From: UM-FILTER-42-9 sp038063775
GTDB taxonomy: Bacteria; Patescibacteriota; Minisyncoccia; Moranbacterales; UBA2206
DNA length: 47,706 nt
Direction: 5' to 3'
Assembly (NCBI GenBank): GCA_038063775.1
Contig: JBBTUK010000012.1
Coordinates: forward strand, 1 to 47,706
A program made the translations under genes and the position numbers. Under the pieces are notes generated by a model that saw only the letters and a list, made by a program, of their open reading frames with translations, had not been told where the DNA came from and did not search any database. Numbering within the stretch: position 1 is the first letter of the stretch; every line of letters begins with the position of its first letter. Shown piece by piece: positions 8,273-18,400 of this stretch.

Positions 8273-9462
8273 AGGAAATAAAAAATTTAAAAATTGCGTT
8301 AGTTCACGACTTTCTGACCTATTACGGCGGGGCGGAAAGGGTTTTGGAGGTGATGACTGAAATGTTTCCGGAAGCGCCTATTTACACTTTGCTTTATGAT
8401 AAGGAGAAGATGCGCGATAAATTCCGGGACAAAACCATACACACCTCTTTTTTGCAGAAATTTCCCAAATTCCTGAGAAAGCGGCTGAAATATTTATTGC
8501 CTCTTCTCCCGACCGCTCCGGAAACTTTTGATCTTCGCGATTTTGATCTGGTCATTTCAAGCTCGGGCGCCTGGTCAAAAGGAATCGTTACCCGGCTTAA
8601 TGTCATCCATATTTCCTACATTCATAGTCCGATGCGGTTTGTCTGGGACGCAAACGAAGAATATCTGCGCCAACAAGAAAAGGGGAAGGCGATAAATTTT
8701 TTCGCCCGGATGCTTTCTAATTACATCCGTGTCTGGGACAAAGTGGCCGCCGATCGGCCGGATTATCTCATTGCCAATTCAAAATATACGCGAGAGAGGA
8801 TAAAAAAATACTATGGGAGAGAAAGTGTAGTAATTTATCCACCAGTTCAAACCTTCACCCCAACCCTCTCCCTGAATAGGGAGAGGGGGCAAATTGAAAA
8901 TCCTCTTCGCCCTTCGGGAGAAGGTGGTCCCGCATTAGCGGGACCGGATGAGGGATACTTCCTGGTAGTTTCCCGTCTTTCTCCCTACAAAAAAATAGAT
9001 GTGGTTGTTGAAGCTTTCAATAAACTGGAGCTGCCGCTCATAGTTATCGGTGAGGGCCAACAGGAAAAATATTTGCGGTCTATTGCTGGAAAAAATGTGA
9101 AAATTATCGGCTGGCAAAGTGAGGAAAAAATCAGGCAGTATTATTCCGGAGCCCGGGCGTTTATTTTTGCCGGTGTAGACGATTTTGGCATCGCGCCGGT
9201 GGAGGCTATGGCATACGAAATTCCGGTGTTGGCTATCCGAAAGGGTGGCGCCAAAGAAACTGTGATTGAGGGAAAAACCGGAGAATTTTTTGACGCGGCT
9301 ATTCCGGAGGTAATCGTAGACGGAGTGAGAAGATTGATGGAAAATGAGAAAAATTATGACAGAGAATTTATAAGGGCGAGAGCCAGAGAATTTTCAAAAG
9401 AAAGGTTTAAGACAGAACTCACGGAGTTTATTAACGGCATAATTTTAAATGCTAAATTTTAA
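8269..9462 (+). CDS. GT4-family glycosyltransferase with in-frame repeat insertion
   Basis: This 397-aa GT-B glycosyltransferase begins MKEIKNLKIALVHDFL and has GGAERVLEVM, SYIHSPMRFVWD, YLIANSKYTRERIK, FLVVSRLSPYKKIDVVVEAF and GVDDFGIAPVEAMA. These are the pattern of GT4 mannosyl/glucosyltransferases in surface polysaccharide synthesis. The ATG overlaps the previous stop (ATGA), preferred over an in-frame ATG at 8236 inside the previous gene. Between PPVQ and the second Rossmann domain about 35 residues (roughly 197-231) are encoded by palindromic intergenic-type repeats that stay open in frame. The linker location suggests the enzyme tolerates them. Confidence 0.88.
   Translation: MKEIKNLKIALVHDFLTYYGGAERVLEVMTEMFPEAPIYTLLYDKEKMRDKFRDKTIHTSFLQKFPKFLRKRLKYLLPLLPTAPETFDLRDFDLVISSSGAWSKGIVTRLNVIHISYIHSPMRFVWDANEEYLRQQEKGKAINFFARMLSNYIRVWDKVAADRPDYLIANSKYTRERIKKYYGRESVVIYPPVQTFTPTLSLNRERGQIENPLRPSGEGGPALAGPDEGYFLVVSRLSPYKKIDVVVEAFNKLELPLIVIGEGQQEKYLRSIAGKNVKIIGWQSEEKIRQYYSGARAFIFAGVDDFGIAPVEAMAYEIPVLAIRKGGAKETVIEGKTGEFFDAAIPEVIVDGVRRLMENEKNYDREFIRARAREFSKERFKTELTEFINGIILNAKF
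8864..8943. repeat. Palindromic repeats inserted inside a glycosyltransferase gene
   Basis: Three adjacent palindromes: CCCTCTCC...GGAGAGGG (8864-8887), CTTCGCCCTTCGGGAGAAG and TCCCGCATTAGCGGGA (8928-8943). The first type also occurs in the non-coding gap between prmC and prfA (33308-33408), so an interspersed repeat has entered a coding region. Confidence 0.75.
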
Positions 9463-9545
9463 ATTTTAAATCAATTTTAAATCACTAAATGCTAAATATT
9501 TAAAATTTTTACATTTAGATTTCATTGAAAATTTAAAATTCTAAA
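9458..9545. repeat. AT-rich inverted repeat before holB
   Basis: Repeats of AAATTTTAAATT and ATGCTAAAT on the left face GAAAATTTAAAATT on the right; the stretch is almost pure A/T and non-coding. It fills the gap between the glycosyltransferase and holB. Confidence 0.5.
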
Positions 9546-9547
9546 CA

Positions 9548-10444
9548 ATGGAAATAATCGGCCATGAAAAAATAATAAAACTACTCGACCGGAGCATTGA
9601 GAAAGAAAATGTCGCTCAAGCTTACATTTTTTCCGGTCCGGTCGGGGTGGGAAAATACGCCGTCGCTTTGGATTTTGCGGAAAAGCTGCTGGCAAGTGCG
9701 GAAAACCGTCCGCAAACCGGAGCGATAAAACCCGATTTGCTTCTTATAAAGCCGGAAATCGAGGAAAAAAAAAGGGTAGTGCGTGTAGGCGATATTAAAA
9801 TTGAGTCTATCAGGGATTTTCAACACAAAGCGGGACTTTCAACTCTGGGAGGAAAATACAAAGTTGCGATCATCGATGACGCGGATAGAATGACTAAAGA
9901 GGCGCAAAACGCTCTACTAAAAACCCTGGAAGAACCCAATAAAAATCTCGTTGTGATTCTGGTGGTCCAGAATGAAAAGCGGATCCTTTCAACCATATCG
10001 TCCCGCTGCCAGAAAATAAAATTCGGGACAGTGGCGCTTGCGGAAATGGAAAAAAATATTCCGGTTGGCATAAAAAATAAAGAAGAAATACTATTTTGGT
10101 CGCTGGGACGCCCCGGCTTTATGCTGGAGCTTGTAAAAAATAAGCCAGAACTGGACTTCAGGAGAGAATCTCTGGAGGAGCTGAAAAACTTATTTGCAAA
10201 AAATTTTTCTGACAGGTTCTCTCTGGCGGGAAGATTATCAATGGATGGCAATCTCGCGGTAAGGAAAATGGATTTATGGCTGGTTGTGATCCGTCAGGCT
10301 CTTTTAGGTGATGGCGGGCTGATAAAAATTTCCAAAAGCCAATCGTTAAAGCTGATTGAAAAAATAGACGAAAGCCTGCGGCTCATAAAAAATACCAACG
10401 CTAACATAAAATTAGTGTTGGAAAACTTGTTTCTAAATTTCTAA
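9548..10444 (+). CDS. holB: DNA polymerase III delta' subunit-like clamp-loader ATPase
   Basis: This 298-aa protein has an AAA+ fold: a P-loop at residues 30-38 (GPVGVGKYA, with Tyr/Ala where an ATPase has Ser/Thr), KYKVAIIDDADRM, AQNALLKTLEEP and the SSRCQ motif. That is the delta'/DnaX order without the zinc module and tau tail of DnaX. In the family, delta' is part of the clamp loader that places the sliding clamp on DNA, and its P-loop is often degenerate, as here. It lies 6 bp upstream of the ftsQ-like gene and is probably cotranscribed with it. The call as HolB rather than a DnaX paralogue rests on length and the altered P-loop. Confidence 0.87.
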   Translation: MEIIGHEKIIKLLDRSIEKENVAQAYIFSGPVGVGKYAVALDFAEKLLASAENRPQTGAIKPDLLLIKPEIEEKKRVVRVGDIKIESIRDFQHKAGLSTLGGKYKVAIIDDADRMTKEAQNALLKTLEEPNKNLVVILVVQNEKRILSTISSRCQKIKFGTVALAEMEKNIPVGIKNKEEILFWSLGRPGFMLELVKNKPELDFRRESLEELKNLFAKNFSDRFSLAGRLSMDGNLAVRKMDLWLVVIRQALLGDGGLIKISKSQSLKLIEKIDESLRLIKNTNANIKLVLENLFLNF

Positions 10445-10449
10445 AATAA

Positions 10450-11349
10450 ATGTTTTTTTTCGGAAAAAAATCTGCCCGACGGACGCTAGCGAAAAGCAAA
10501 ATGATCAACCCGCCGGTCGGTGGCGCAAGAAGGCTAGCGGCCCAAAAAAGCCGGATCAGTAGCGGTAAATTTTTTTATTGGGCGGCTCTTCTGAGTTTTA
10601 TCGGAGCTACCGTTTATTCTCTTTTCTTCTCGCAACTGCTGGCGGTCACAGTGGTGGAGGTCCAAGGCGCGGAAAAAATCAATCCGAAATCAATAAAAGC
10701 GGAGATCAATCTCGCGCTGTCAGGAAAATATCTTAATTTTTTGCCGAAAAACAATATTCTATTTACTAATCAGAACAAAATCAACCGCTTACTGGCGGAT
10801 CGCTTCAAACTGATTGACAATTTGGAAATCAAAAAAAAATTTCCCAATAGCTTGATTCTGTCGCTAATAGAAAAAAAGCCGAGGCTGATATTATATAGTT
10901 TCGGGCAAGACTATATAATAGATGATAAGGGAATTGCTTACGCAAAATCAGATTTTGAATCGGAAATTTTTCCGGAAAATGAGCTGGTAATTCTTGAAGA
11001 CACCAGTGGCCGGAAAATTGAAGAAAAAAGCGAAGTTTTAAGTCCCGATTACATCAACTTTATTTTAGATTCCAAGGTAAAGCTTAAAAAAGACTTGAAT
11101 TTTGAGATAAAACCGCTGATAACCACTTCCAGCATAGCGGCCGGCTATATAACAGCGGAAACGATTGACGGCTGGAAAATATACCTTAGCAAAGATATCG
11201 GTGTTGAAAAGGAAATGGAAATGCTAAAATTAGTGCTGGACGATAAAATAGGCAGAGAAAAAACAAGCGAGCTGGAATATATTGATTTGCGGACAAAGAA
11301 CAAGATTTATTACAAATTCAAAAATACCGAACAGAAGGCAGGTAATTAG
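10450..11349 (+). CDS. ftsQ: Cell-division protein FtsQ/DivIB-like
   Basis: This 299-aa protein has a short basic cytoplasmic N-terminus (residues 1-40), one membrane helix (about 41-63, FFYWAALLSFIGATVYSLFF), then a POTRA-like domain beginning VVEVQGAEKINPKSIKAEI and a beta domain. FtsQ/DivIB is a bitopic division protein that links early and late divisome parts. The layout and length agree with the family, and the sequence NLEIKKKFPNSLILSLIEKKPR is the typical post-POTRA strand. It is close behind holB and is followed by structured element copy B and a convergent gene. Confidence 0.82.
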   Translation: MFFFGKKSARRTLAKSKMINPPVGGARRLAAQKSRISSGKFFYWAALLSFIGATVYSLFFSQLLAVTVVEVQGAEKINPKSIKAEINLALSGKYLNFLPKNNILFTNQNKINRLLADRFKLIDNLEIKKKFPNSLILSLIEKKPRLILYSFGQDYIIDDKGIAYAKSDFESEIFPENELVILEDTSGRKIEEKSEVLSPDYINFILDSKVKLKKDLNFEIKPLITTSSIAAGYITAETIDGWKIYLSKDIGVEKEMEMLKLVLDDKIGREKTSELEYIDLRTKNKIYYKFKNTEQKAGN

Positions 11350-11353
11350 CTTT

Positions 11354-11503
11354 GCCACTTTTCTTTTTTAAAAAAGAAAAGTGGCAGAAAAGAAAAACCC
11401 AAGCCGGCTCATGTCTTGATAAATTCACGACTTGCTCGCTAAAATTCCTAGTCCGCTACGCGGAATCAGTGCGGAATTTTTACGCTCGCTTCGTCGCGAA
11501 TTT
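11354..11503. repeat. Structured intergenic element, copy B (single module)
   Basis: The hairpin GCCACTTTTCTTTTT/AAAAAGAAAAGTGGC (11354-11385) is followed 35 nt later by a module (11420-11503). In it AAAATTCC pairs with GGAATTTT around TCCGC-TAC-GCGGA and the linker ATCAGTGC, with CTCGCTAAA and TTTACGCTCG flanks. Stem and inner-hairpin sequences differ from copies A and C but keep pairing. It sits between convergent genes, so a two-way terminator role is possible. Confidence 0.72.
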
Positions 11504-11535
11504 CTAACGATCCATTTCGCGATGCTTGGATATTT

Positions 11536-13404
11536 TTATTGAGAATCTGGCAAGTCGTTTTTATCTATATAGTAAACCAGGATTGAAGTCCCGACCTGAT
11601 AAGCGGGTTTTTTATTTTGGAGCCAGCGGTAAGACTTGTTGTCCTTTTTGGCTTTGTCGAAAAGGCTTCCCATGAGGAAATTGGTGGAAATGGCGTACCA
11701 GCCCGGTTCAACCGGCCGTTTGCTGTCCCACCACATCAGATATTTTTCTCCAATATAATATTTTATGTCTCCGCCACCGAAATAATCCACCCGAATTTTG
11801 TTTATTTCCGGATGACTGACAAGAAAATTTTTTAAGCGCTTAAGATCTTGTCCCCAGTCCGCGTTGGAATCGGTGACATAGCGGTATCCGTACTTTGGCC
11901 CGCCGGCTGCTTCGTTAAAATAGGACATGTAGCTCGGATAGGCGGCGGCTGTTTCGACAATCAAATAGGCCAAGAGAAGAAGAATAACAGTTGAAAAAGT
12001 AAAGCCATTGTTTTTGCTTTTCAATTTTCGCATGAGTTCAGAGATGTTTTTGGCTGTCAGGATATAAATGAAAGGCAGAATGGGAAAAAGATGCCGGAAG
12101 CCGATATTCAAGTTTCCGGTAATGCTGACATAGGCGTACAAAACTACAAACGAGAACAAGGATATTTCCACTATGCTCGTACGCAAATAATGAGCAATGT
12201 TTGATAAATTATTCCGAACGAAATTTCCGAATGATTTGGCAAAAGTTCTTGCGAGCTTATATAAAACAAAAAGAAACGCAGAAAGCATGAGAAAAAGAGT
12301 CACCAAGGGTTCTTTTATCAGGAATACGGTTGGAAAGTAAGCGCGAAAAGCGCTGCCGGACACTTGGCCCATAAAATAGGCGCCGTTGCCGCCGGCGACT
12401 CTCCGGAACACATAACCCATCCCTATTCCGTATTCAGTGAGCGGGCGGAGTAGCGTTCGGCCGTTCAAAAAGTGCAAAGTTTTGTTCGTGTACACATTTT
12501 TTATGTTCGCTGTGTCTCCCGGCGGAAAATTAAAATCAATCATCCGACTCATAGTTTCTTTCGTTGTGTTGAAAGTGTTGGCCGCGTAAACAAACCACAC
12601 GACTACGATTGATATGGCAAAAATAACAAAGCCTTTTCCTAGATATTCTCCTAACTGCTTAATTTTTCCAAGAGCTAAGCTCTTGGATTCCAAGAGCTTA
12701 GCTCTTGGAGATTTTACTAATGGATAAATTATCGCGACCAAACCGAAAACGGGGAAAGCGATAATGGAAGAAAATTTAGCCAGCTGAAGAAGTCCGACAA
12801 AAATTCCCGCCAAGCCGACATTTTTCCAGCCGGGATTTTTTATGAATTTCAGAAAATAATAAAAAGCGAAAGTCATAAAAGCCGCGATGCCCAAATCGGT
12901 CGTGACAAAATGATTATGTCCCAAAATATTCGGATCAAAAGCGTATAAAACAAGGGCGATGAGCCCGGCTGTAATCCCGGCCAATTCGCGCGCCCACTTG
13001 AAAATAAACAATCCGAAAAGCAAGGAAAGCAGCACGATCGGCAGGCGCGCCCAAAAAATTATCTTATCCGGATCATTGCCAGCTTCATACAGTAGATGCC
13101 GGCCGGCGGCCCATTGCCCCTCATCCCATTTTTTCGGAAGGTCTCCCGTCCAAAAAGGCTTATTGGTATCAAATTTTAAATTCATGAAAGTCAGGGGCAA
13201 CCCGGCCAGGTCCTTGATAAGCGGAGGGTGTTCCGGATTAAGGCGAATTTCGTGTTGGGTGACATAGGAATAGGCCGCGCCGATATGGGCGGTTTCGTCA
13301 AAAATCGCGCTGTCATTCCAAGCGTTAAGGATGGAAACGACCGCCATAAAGGCCAAGATTACGCCAATGATTATTTTGTAATTTTTTTCAAGAAAATTTT
13401 TCAT
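11536..13404 (-). CDS. Polytopic GT39-type (dolichyl-phosphate-mannose mannosyltransferase-like) glycosyltransferase
   Basis: This 622-aa membrane protein has about a dozen hydrophobic helices. The N-terminal first loop carries the acidic DE motif (SAIFDETAHIGAAYSYV) and LNPEHPPLIKDLAGLPL, characteristic of GT-C/GT39 enzymes that use polyprenyl-phosphate sugars outside the membrane. A C-terminal soluble stretch follows WGQDLKRLKNFL. Acceptor and sugar are not readable. It lies downstream of a second GT-C gene on the same strand; a 138-bp inverted repeat ends one base before its ATG. Around residues 231-247 (SPRAKLLESKSLALG) the protein is encoded by two perfect palindromes, an apparent repeat insertion. 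Confidence 0.85.
   Translation of the reverse strand: MKNFLEKNYKIIIGVILAFMAVVSILNAWNDSAIFDETAHIGAAYSYVTQHEIRLNPEHPPLIKDLAGLPLTFMNLKFDTNKPFWTGDLPKKWDEGQWAAGRHLLYEAGNDPDKIIFWARLPIVLLSLLFGLFIFKWARELAGITAGLIALVLYAFDPNILGHNHFVTTDLGIAAFMTFAFYYFLKFIKNPGWKNVGLAGIFVGLLQLAKFSSIIAFPVFGLVAIIYPLVKSPRAKLLESKSLALGKIKQLGEYLGKGFVIFAISIVVVWFVYAANTFNTTKETMSRMIDFNFPPGDTANIKNVYTNKTLHFLNGRTLLRPLTEYGIGMGYVFRRVAGGNGAYFMGQVSGSAFRAYFPTVFLIKEPLVTLFLMLSAFLFVLYKLARTFAKSFGNFVRNNLSNIAHYLRTSIVEISLFSFVVLYAYVSITGNLNIGFRHLFPILPFIYILTAKNISELMRKLKSKNNGFTFSTVILLLLAYLIVETAAAYPSYMSYFNEAAGGPKYGYRYVTDSNADWGQDLKRLKNFLVSHPEINKIRVDYFGGGDIKYYIGEKYLMWWDSKRPVEPGWYAISTNFLMGSLFDKAKKDNKSYRWLQNKKPAYQVGTSILVYYIDKNDLPDSQ
12668..12708. repeat. 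Twin perfect 19-bp palindromes inside a GT39 gene
   Basis: CCAAGAGCTAAGCTCTTGG (12668-12686) and CCAAGAGCTTAGCTCTTGG (12690-12708) are each self-complementary and separated by three bases. They lie in frame in the coding region between membrane helices. Confidence 0.9.
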
Positions 13405-13405
13405 A

Positions 13406-13543
13406 CCCGGTAGTAGAATTTCGACAATTTAGATTTTACTCCAAAGTATTGAGATTCTATTTTTCACTTGATTAAATAATTTTCTATAATTTATATGTCT
13501 GATTTTAGAGTCCGAAGGACTCAGTCGAAATTTCACTACCGGG
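13406..13543 (-). repeat. 138-bp inverted repeat ending at the start codon of the GT39 gene (GTAGTG family)
   Basis: Arms at 13406-13425 and 13524-13543, read on the minus strand as CCCGGTAGTGAAATTTCGAC and GTCGAAATTCTACTACCGGG. The arms are 20 nt with a G-U and an A-C opposition at a fixed place. ATG follows after one T at 13404, and a second ATG flanks the far arm. A small GAGTCC/GGACTC hairpin lies inside. The same arm type occurs at 19213 and 47593. Confidence 0.8.
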
Positions 13544-13549
13544 CATTTT

Positions 13550-15109
13550 TTACTTAAATATATAATAACTCATTCCCATGGAATCTTTTATCTCACTGAA
13601 ACGCATATTAGGATATTTTTGCTGAAAATTATTGACAATATCATCGTTCCTGTCTGTGAAAAGGACGATAAAGTTATTTTTGTCTTTTGGTTCTATGTAA
13701 GTCGCCTGGCCGGGGTATGCGTAATAAACGTTCGGTAAATTCTGATTCAAAACTTGAATAGGAATCCTCTGCATGGTTTCGGTTACGACATATTTTTCTT
13801 CCTGCGGAGGCAAAGTCTTTAAGTAGTCGGAAATATCCATCACATTTTTGTCAAAAGCGCGGGCCGTTTCAATCTTACTAGCCCAAAAATAGTGGTATTT
13901 TATAGCGTTAAAAAATCCGATAAAAATAAGCATAAAAACGGTGAAGCCGACAACCAGTTTTTTGAACAAATAGGTATGTTTCTCTGCTTTTTCCAGAAAA
14001 AAGTTGAAAGTGATTCCGGAGAATAGAAAAACGACCGGCAAGGTGCCGATGGAGCGCAGGGCGTGCGGATTTCCTTCAGCGGTCAAAAATTCTGGCGCAA
14101 GCATGGCAAAAAACCAGACAAACAGAAAAACATATTTGTCCATCTCCGGATTTTTAATTTTTTTAAAAATTCTTTGGAATAAAGTTCCGAGAGTCTTGAT
14201 ACAAACATAGATAAATCCAAAAAGGAAGGCGATTCCGGTGAATGGGTCCAAAATCGGGTAGGGCGGATAATTATGCCGCCAATTCTGGTCGCCCCATAAA
14301 TTATATTTTGCCAGACTCAAGGCGAAACTTTTCAAAAAGGTTTGCGCCAGATGTCCCTGGTTGACTTTAGCGGAAAATACGGAAATGTTATCCGAGCGGG
14401 ATTCAAAATATTCCGGATGGGCATAAAAGAAAGTATAAAGCATCGGCGCGGCGGCAATAGCTGTAAAAACGATGAAAATCAATATTTTTCTCCAGTATTC
14501 TTTGATAAAATTCGGGCGGGACGCGATAAGGGAAAATAGAGCAATGATTAAAATGGTTGGCGCGATGCGGAAGGCGATGTAGGTGTGAAGGCCGATGCCG
14601 AAAATAAATCCGCCGATGGCGAAATCAGCCCAGGCCCGGGTGCGGAGACCCTTCCAAAGGAAATAAAATGAAAAGACCAGAACAGCGGGCAGCAGATTAG
14701 CCCGGAAAGAGATCCTGCTGAAATTTATGGCCCAGAAGGCGACAGCGGTCAAAAACGAACTTATTAAGCCAATTCGCGTGTTAAAAAGCTCTTTTCCCAG
14801 CAAATAAGTGCCCCAGATGGTCAATGTTCCGAAAATGATAGCCGGCAGTTTCAGGGTCAGAACGCTGACGCCGAAAAACTTAAACAAAATCGCGATAAAA
14901 TTCATGAACAAACCCTCGCGGCCCTGATTAGACGGATAAAACCATTGATAATTGCCGGTCGCATTAGCGTTCAGGGCGTCCTGTCCGTTCACGGCTTCGT
15001 CCGGGTAGACGCCAGGCGGGGCATTGTCTATATTATAAATCCGCAAAAAAAATCCCAGAGCGATTATCAGAAAAAGCAAAATGTAAATACTTGTTTTTTT
15101 ATTTGCCAT
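13550..15109 (-). CDS. Polytopic GT39/ArnT-like glycosyltransferase
   Basis: This 519-aa membrane protein has about ten helices and the GT-C acidic motif in the first extracytoplasmic loop (PPGVYPDEAVNGQDAL), followed by SNQGREGLFMNF as in ArnT/PMT-related proteins. Such enzymes move a sugar from a polyprenyl-phosphate carrier to a lipid or protein on the outer face of the membrane. The C-terminal soluble tail includes VLNQNLPNVYYAYPG. It is the first gene of a two-gene minus-strand group; its stop lies 6 bases from the inverted repeat at 13406-13543. Donor and acceptor are unknown. Confidence 0.85.
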   Translation of the reverse strand: MANKKTSIYILLFLIIALGFFLRIYNIDNAPPGVYPDEAVNGQDALNANATGNYQWFYPSNQGREGLFMNFIAILFKFFGVSVLTLKLPAIIFGTLTIWGTYLLGKELFNTRIGLISSFLTAVAFWAINFSRISFRANLLPAVLVFSFYFLWKGLRTRAWADFAIGGFIFGIGLHTYIAFRIAPTILIIALFSLIASRPNFIKEYWRKILIFIVFTAIAAAPMLYTFFYAHPEYFESRSDNISVFSAKVNQGHLAQTFLKSFALSLAKYNLWGDQNWRHNYPPYPILDPFTGIAFLFGFIYVCIKTLGTLFQRIFKKIKNPEMDKYVFLFVWFFAMLAPEFLTAEGNPHALRSIGTLPVVFLFSGITFNFFLEKAEKHTYLFKKLVVGFTVFMLIFIGFFNAIKYHYFWASKIETARAFDKNVMDISDYLKTLPPQEEKYVVTETMQRIPIQVLNQNLPNVYYAYPGQATYIEPKDKNNFIVLFTDRNDDIVNNFQQKYPNMRFSEIKDSMGMSYYIFK

Positions 15110-15122
15110 TTTTTGTTTTTTA

Positions 15123-15247
15123 TGTCATTCCCGCCCCCGCTTTCGCGAGGATAAACTCCAGCGGGAATCTAGTCTGGTATTTTTAGTTTATCCACTAGAT
15201 TCCCGACCCGCTTCGACTCAGCGAGGCGAGTCAAGTTGGGAATGACA
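15123..15247. repeat. Nested inverted repeat (TGTCATTCCC...GGGAATGACA)
   Basis: Outer arms TGTCATTCCC and GGGAATGACA enclose a second pair GCGGGAATCTAGT and ACTAGATTCCCG. It lies between divergent genes and has no reading frame. The motif looks like a common intergenic palindromic repeat. Confidence 0.7.
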
Positions 15248-15334
15248 TTGGGGACGAACCCGATTATTTTATTTTCGCCTTAATTATAACACAAAATGAC
15301 TTATCCACATATTCTTTTAAGATGGTTTTTGTGG

Positions 15335-15340
15335 TATAAT
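15335..15340 (+). promoter_or_regulatory. Extended -10 promoter upstream of the 1156-aa gene
   Basis: TATAAT preceded by TGG (extended -10). The -35 region (TTCTTT at 15312-15317) is weak. The leader to ATG 15401 is about 54 nt. Confidence 0.5.
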
Positions 15341-15400
15341 TTAATTAAAGTTAAGCCGAAAAACGCTAGATAGCGAACTGGATTTTAAGTTTAAACAAAA

Positions 15401-18400
15401 ATGGACGAGACAGGAAAAATTGCAGCCGGAAGAAAGGAAGACAAAGGAGTGCCCTATTCTTACCTGGATAGCGTAGAAACAAAAAAGGCCGAAGGCGCTA
15501 CTTTTATGAATGCGTTAAATTTACCGATTATGGACAGAAGCGTTGGAGCTGATTTTTTACAAGGGGAGGCGCTACAAAAGGAAAAAAATAGGCGAGAATT
15601 AGTAAAACAGATAAAAGAAGAAATATCCGCATTGGTCGGTCCCTTAAAAGAAGAAGCAAAAAAAAAGGCGCTTAGAGGCGAAAATAGGGACGCCAGTTTT
15701 GATAAAGCGCTGGGAAAATTATCCACAGCGTTTTTTGAGAGTGCTGGCGAAGCTGACTATCCTGAACTGCTGGGAAAAAGTGAAGTGTTGCAAGAACGAA
15801 TGCTAAATTTTTTCAGAGACGGACAAAGCATAGGAAAGCTGGTGAATAAAACTTTTGAAAAAATCGTTACAAACGCCGCGGAAAACGCAATTAAAGAGAA
15901 AGGAGAAAAGATTGGACCGGAAGGTTCGCTGGATAGTTCCAAACCAGAACTCCCAAAGCCTGGTGAAAGCGCGGAAGAAAAGGAACAGCGAATAATAGAG
16001 GAGCTGAAAAAAAAGTTCGGAAACAATCCTGTTTATTTCGATGAAGAGGAAAATATATACAAAGTTGTATTTGACGCTTATGATCTGGACAAAAAAACTT
16101 TCCGCGTCTTCATAAGGTATCGGACTACCAGCAAGGAAGTTAAACAACGCTGGAGCGAAGAAGAACTGGAGTTAAAGTTGCAAAATAAAGAAATACACGC
16201 GGAAGGTTCCGGAAAGGAAAAAGAAGATCGGGAAGCATATGAAAACTCCAAAAAGGAAATTATTTTCGGAAAATTTCCAGATATGGTAAGAAAATGGAAA
16301 GAAGGGAGAGTTATTAGAGTAAAACTAAAGAAAGCAAATCTGGATGAAATCGTCAGGCCTACCGTCATGATAAAAGACTATCATGATTTTCTTAGGGGTA
16401 CAGATGTAAATGAAGAGGCTAATAAAATATTTGAAGATGCGATAAGAGAGATAGTGGAAGCCACAAAAGGTGAAATGGCAAACGAAAAAACTCCTGAATT
16501 GACGCCTGAAGAAAAAGATAAAGAAAGAGAAATCGCCCGAGCGGGATCTCAGATAACACTCTCCCGGATTAAAAATTGGGACGAAATCAACGCGCAAACC
16601 CAGCAAGAGGGCGATGAAAAGTTTTTGCAAAAAACTAGGGAATTATGGAAAGGATTCGCTGTTCATGGAAATTTGCAGAGAAATGAAAAGACGGGAGAAA
16701 GGACTTTAACCAATTATGCTGATTTGGACGGCAAGTGCGCGCTTGGCCTTCTGGAACTGGCCGGTATAAACACAAAAGATATTAAGTATGTGAAGCAAGG
16801 TTATTATGAGGAAGGAAGAATCAATCTGGACACCGGGGACAGAGATGGCGTAGTTGCCGGCATTGAAGACAAAACGGCTTTTATCGATCATCACGGCGAA
16901 CAGTCCAAAAGCGATACCTCAACCGCCAAAAAAACATACGAGTTGCTGGTGTCACTGGGACTTTTGCAAAAGACCGAATATTTGGATAATCTGGTCAAAT
17001 TTGTTAATCAAATTGACAATGCAGACTACCCGGGAGTGGAAAAATATTTTGAGAATTCATGGAAAACTATCGCGGGTCTTAATAGATTCTGCGATTTCAA
17101 AACTTTAAAAATATTTTTTGAAAAAGACAAAAATCCTGATCCAACTCGAGATTTATCCGAAGGAGAATTGAAAAAATACGGATTTATCTATACGCGAAAG
17201 GGAAAAGAAGTAAAAAATAACAGCGAAAGGCAAAAAGCTATCGCGGAAAAAGCGTCCAAAGCTTTGCCAGAGATGGAGAGAGACGGTTTTATAATCCAGT
17301 CTTATAAATACGGAAAAATAGGCGTTGAAGTCAATAGTGGTTTTGATAGAAATAATCCCGGAGGATATGTTGCCGCCAAAGCATATGGATGCAATGCCTA
17401 TGTAATATGGAATGCTGATTCTAGAAGTTTCTTTATTAGCACAGATAGAGAACTACAGGAAGAATTTAGTCAGGGGAAAAAAGTCCGAGATCGGATGTGG
17501 ATCAAGCCAATGCACGACAAGGGCGAGTTAACCATTACGCTCAAAGAAATTCTTAATAAAATGACCGACGGAAAACTTACTCCCGCGGGTAAACTGAAAG
17601 AATATCTGGAAAATCCGGAAAAGTATATGAAAGCCGCAGAGGCGAAAGAGCCGACAGAGTATGAACTTGGGGAAGAAGGTGACTGGCACGGAGAAAAGAA
17701 AAAAGAAGAAGAAAAACTCCCCGAACTTGGGAGGGAAGGCGATTGGCATGGCGTGGGCAAGGCCGCAGAGTCCGGAGAAAAGAAGAAAGACGGGGGAGAG
17801 TTAGAAAAAGAAAGAAAAGAGAGGCTGGGAAAAATAGAAGGAGAATTGATACGAGCCCGCAAAGATTATCTGGAAATGGAATACAAGAAGAAATCGTCTT
17901 ATAGCAAATTAAAAAATTTTTTTGGAACTATGTTTTCCGACAGGCGCTATGAGCGTCTGGGTGAAGAAGACCAGGACATAGCTTACTATAAAAAGGAATA
18001 CGACAAAAAACTGCTTGAGCACAAGACTTTTCTGCTGGAAGAGGCGGTTGGAAAAGGGATTGCCGGAGAAAAATTAGGCGAAAAACTGAAAACCATAGTT
18101 TTGGAAGAAAATATCGCGTTGGAGGACACCGAAGTTGAAGTTCGGGTTGAAAATTTTGAAGGAAGATATGCCGGCTTTGTCAAGGAAAGCGTCAAAGATA
18201 TGAGTGAGCGCTGGGAAAAATTGCACTGGGCGGAAAAAACTGGTATCGTGGTAAGCGTTTTGGGGATGGCCACCATCGCCGTGGGCACAGGCGGAGCCGT
18301 GGCCATCGGCATCGGCGCCGCGATGCTGAAATCGATCATCAAGTCAGAAAAAATACCGCAATTTTTCAAAAAAACCAAAGAAGCGGCAGCGGAATATTAT

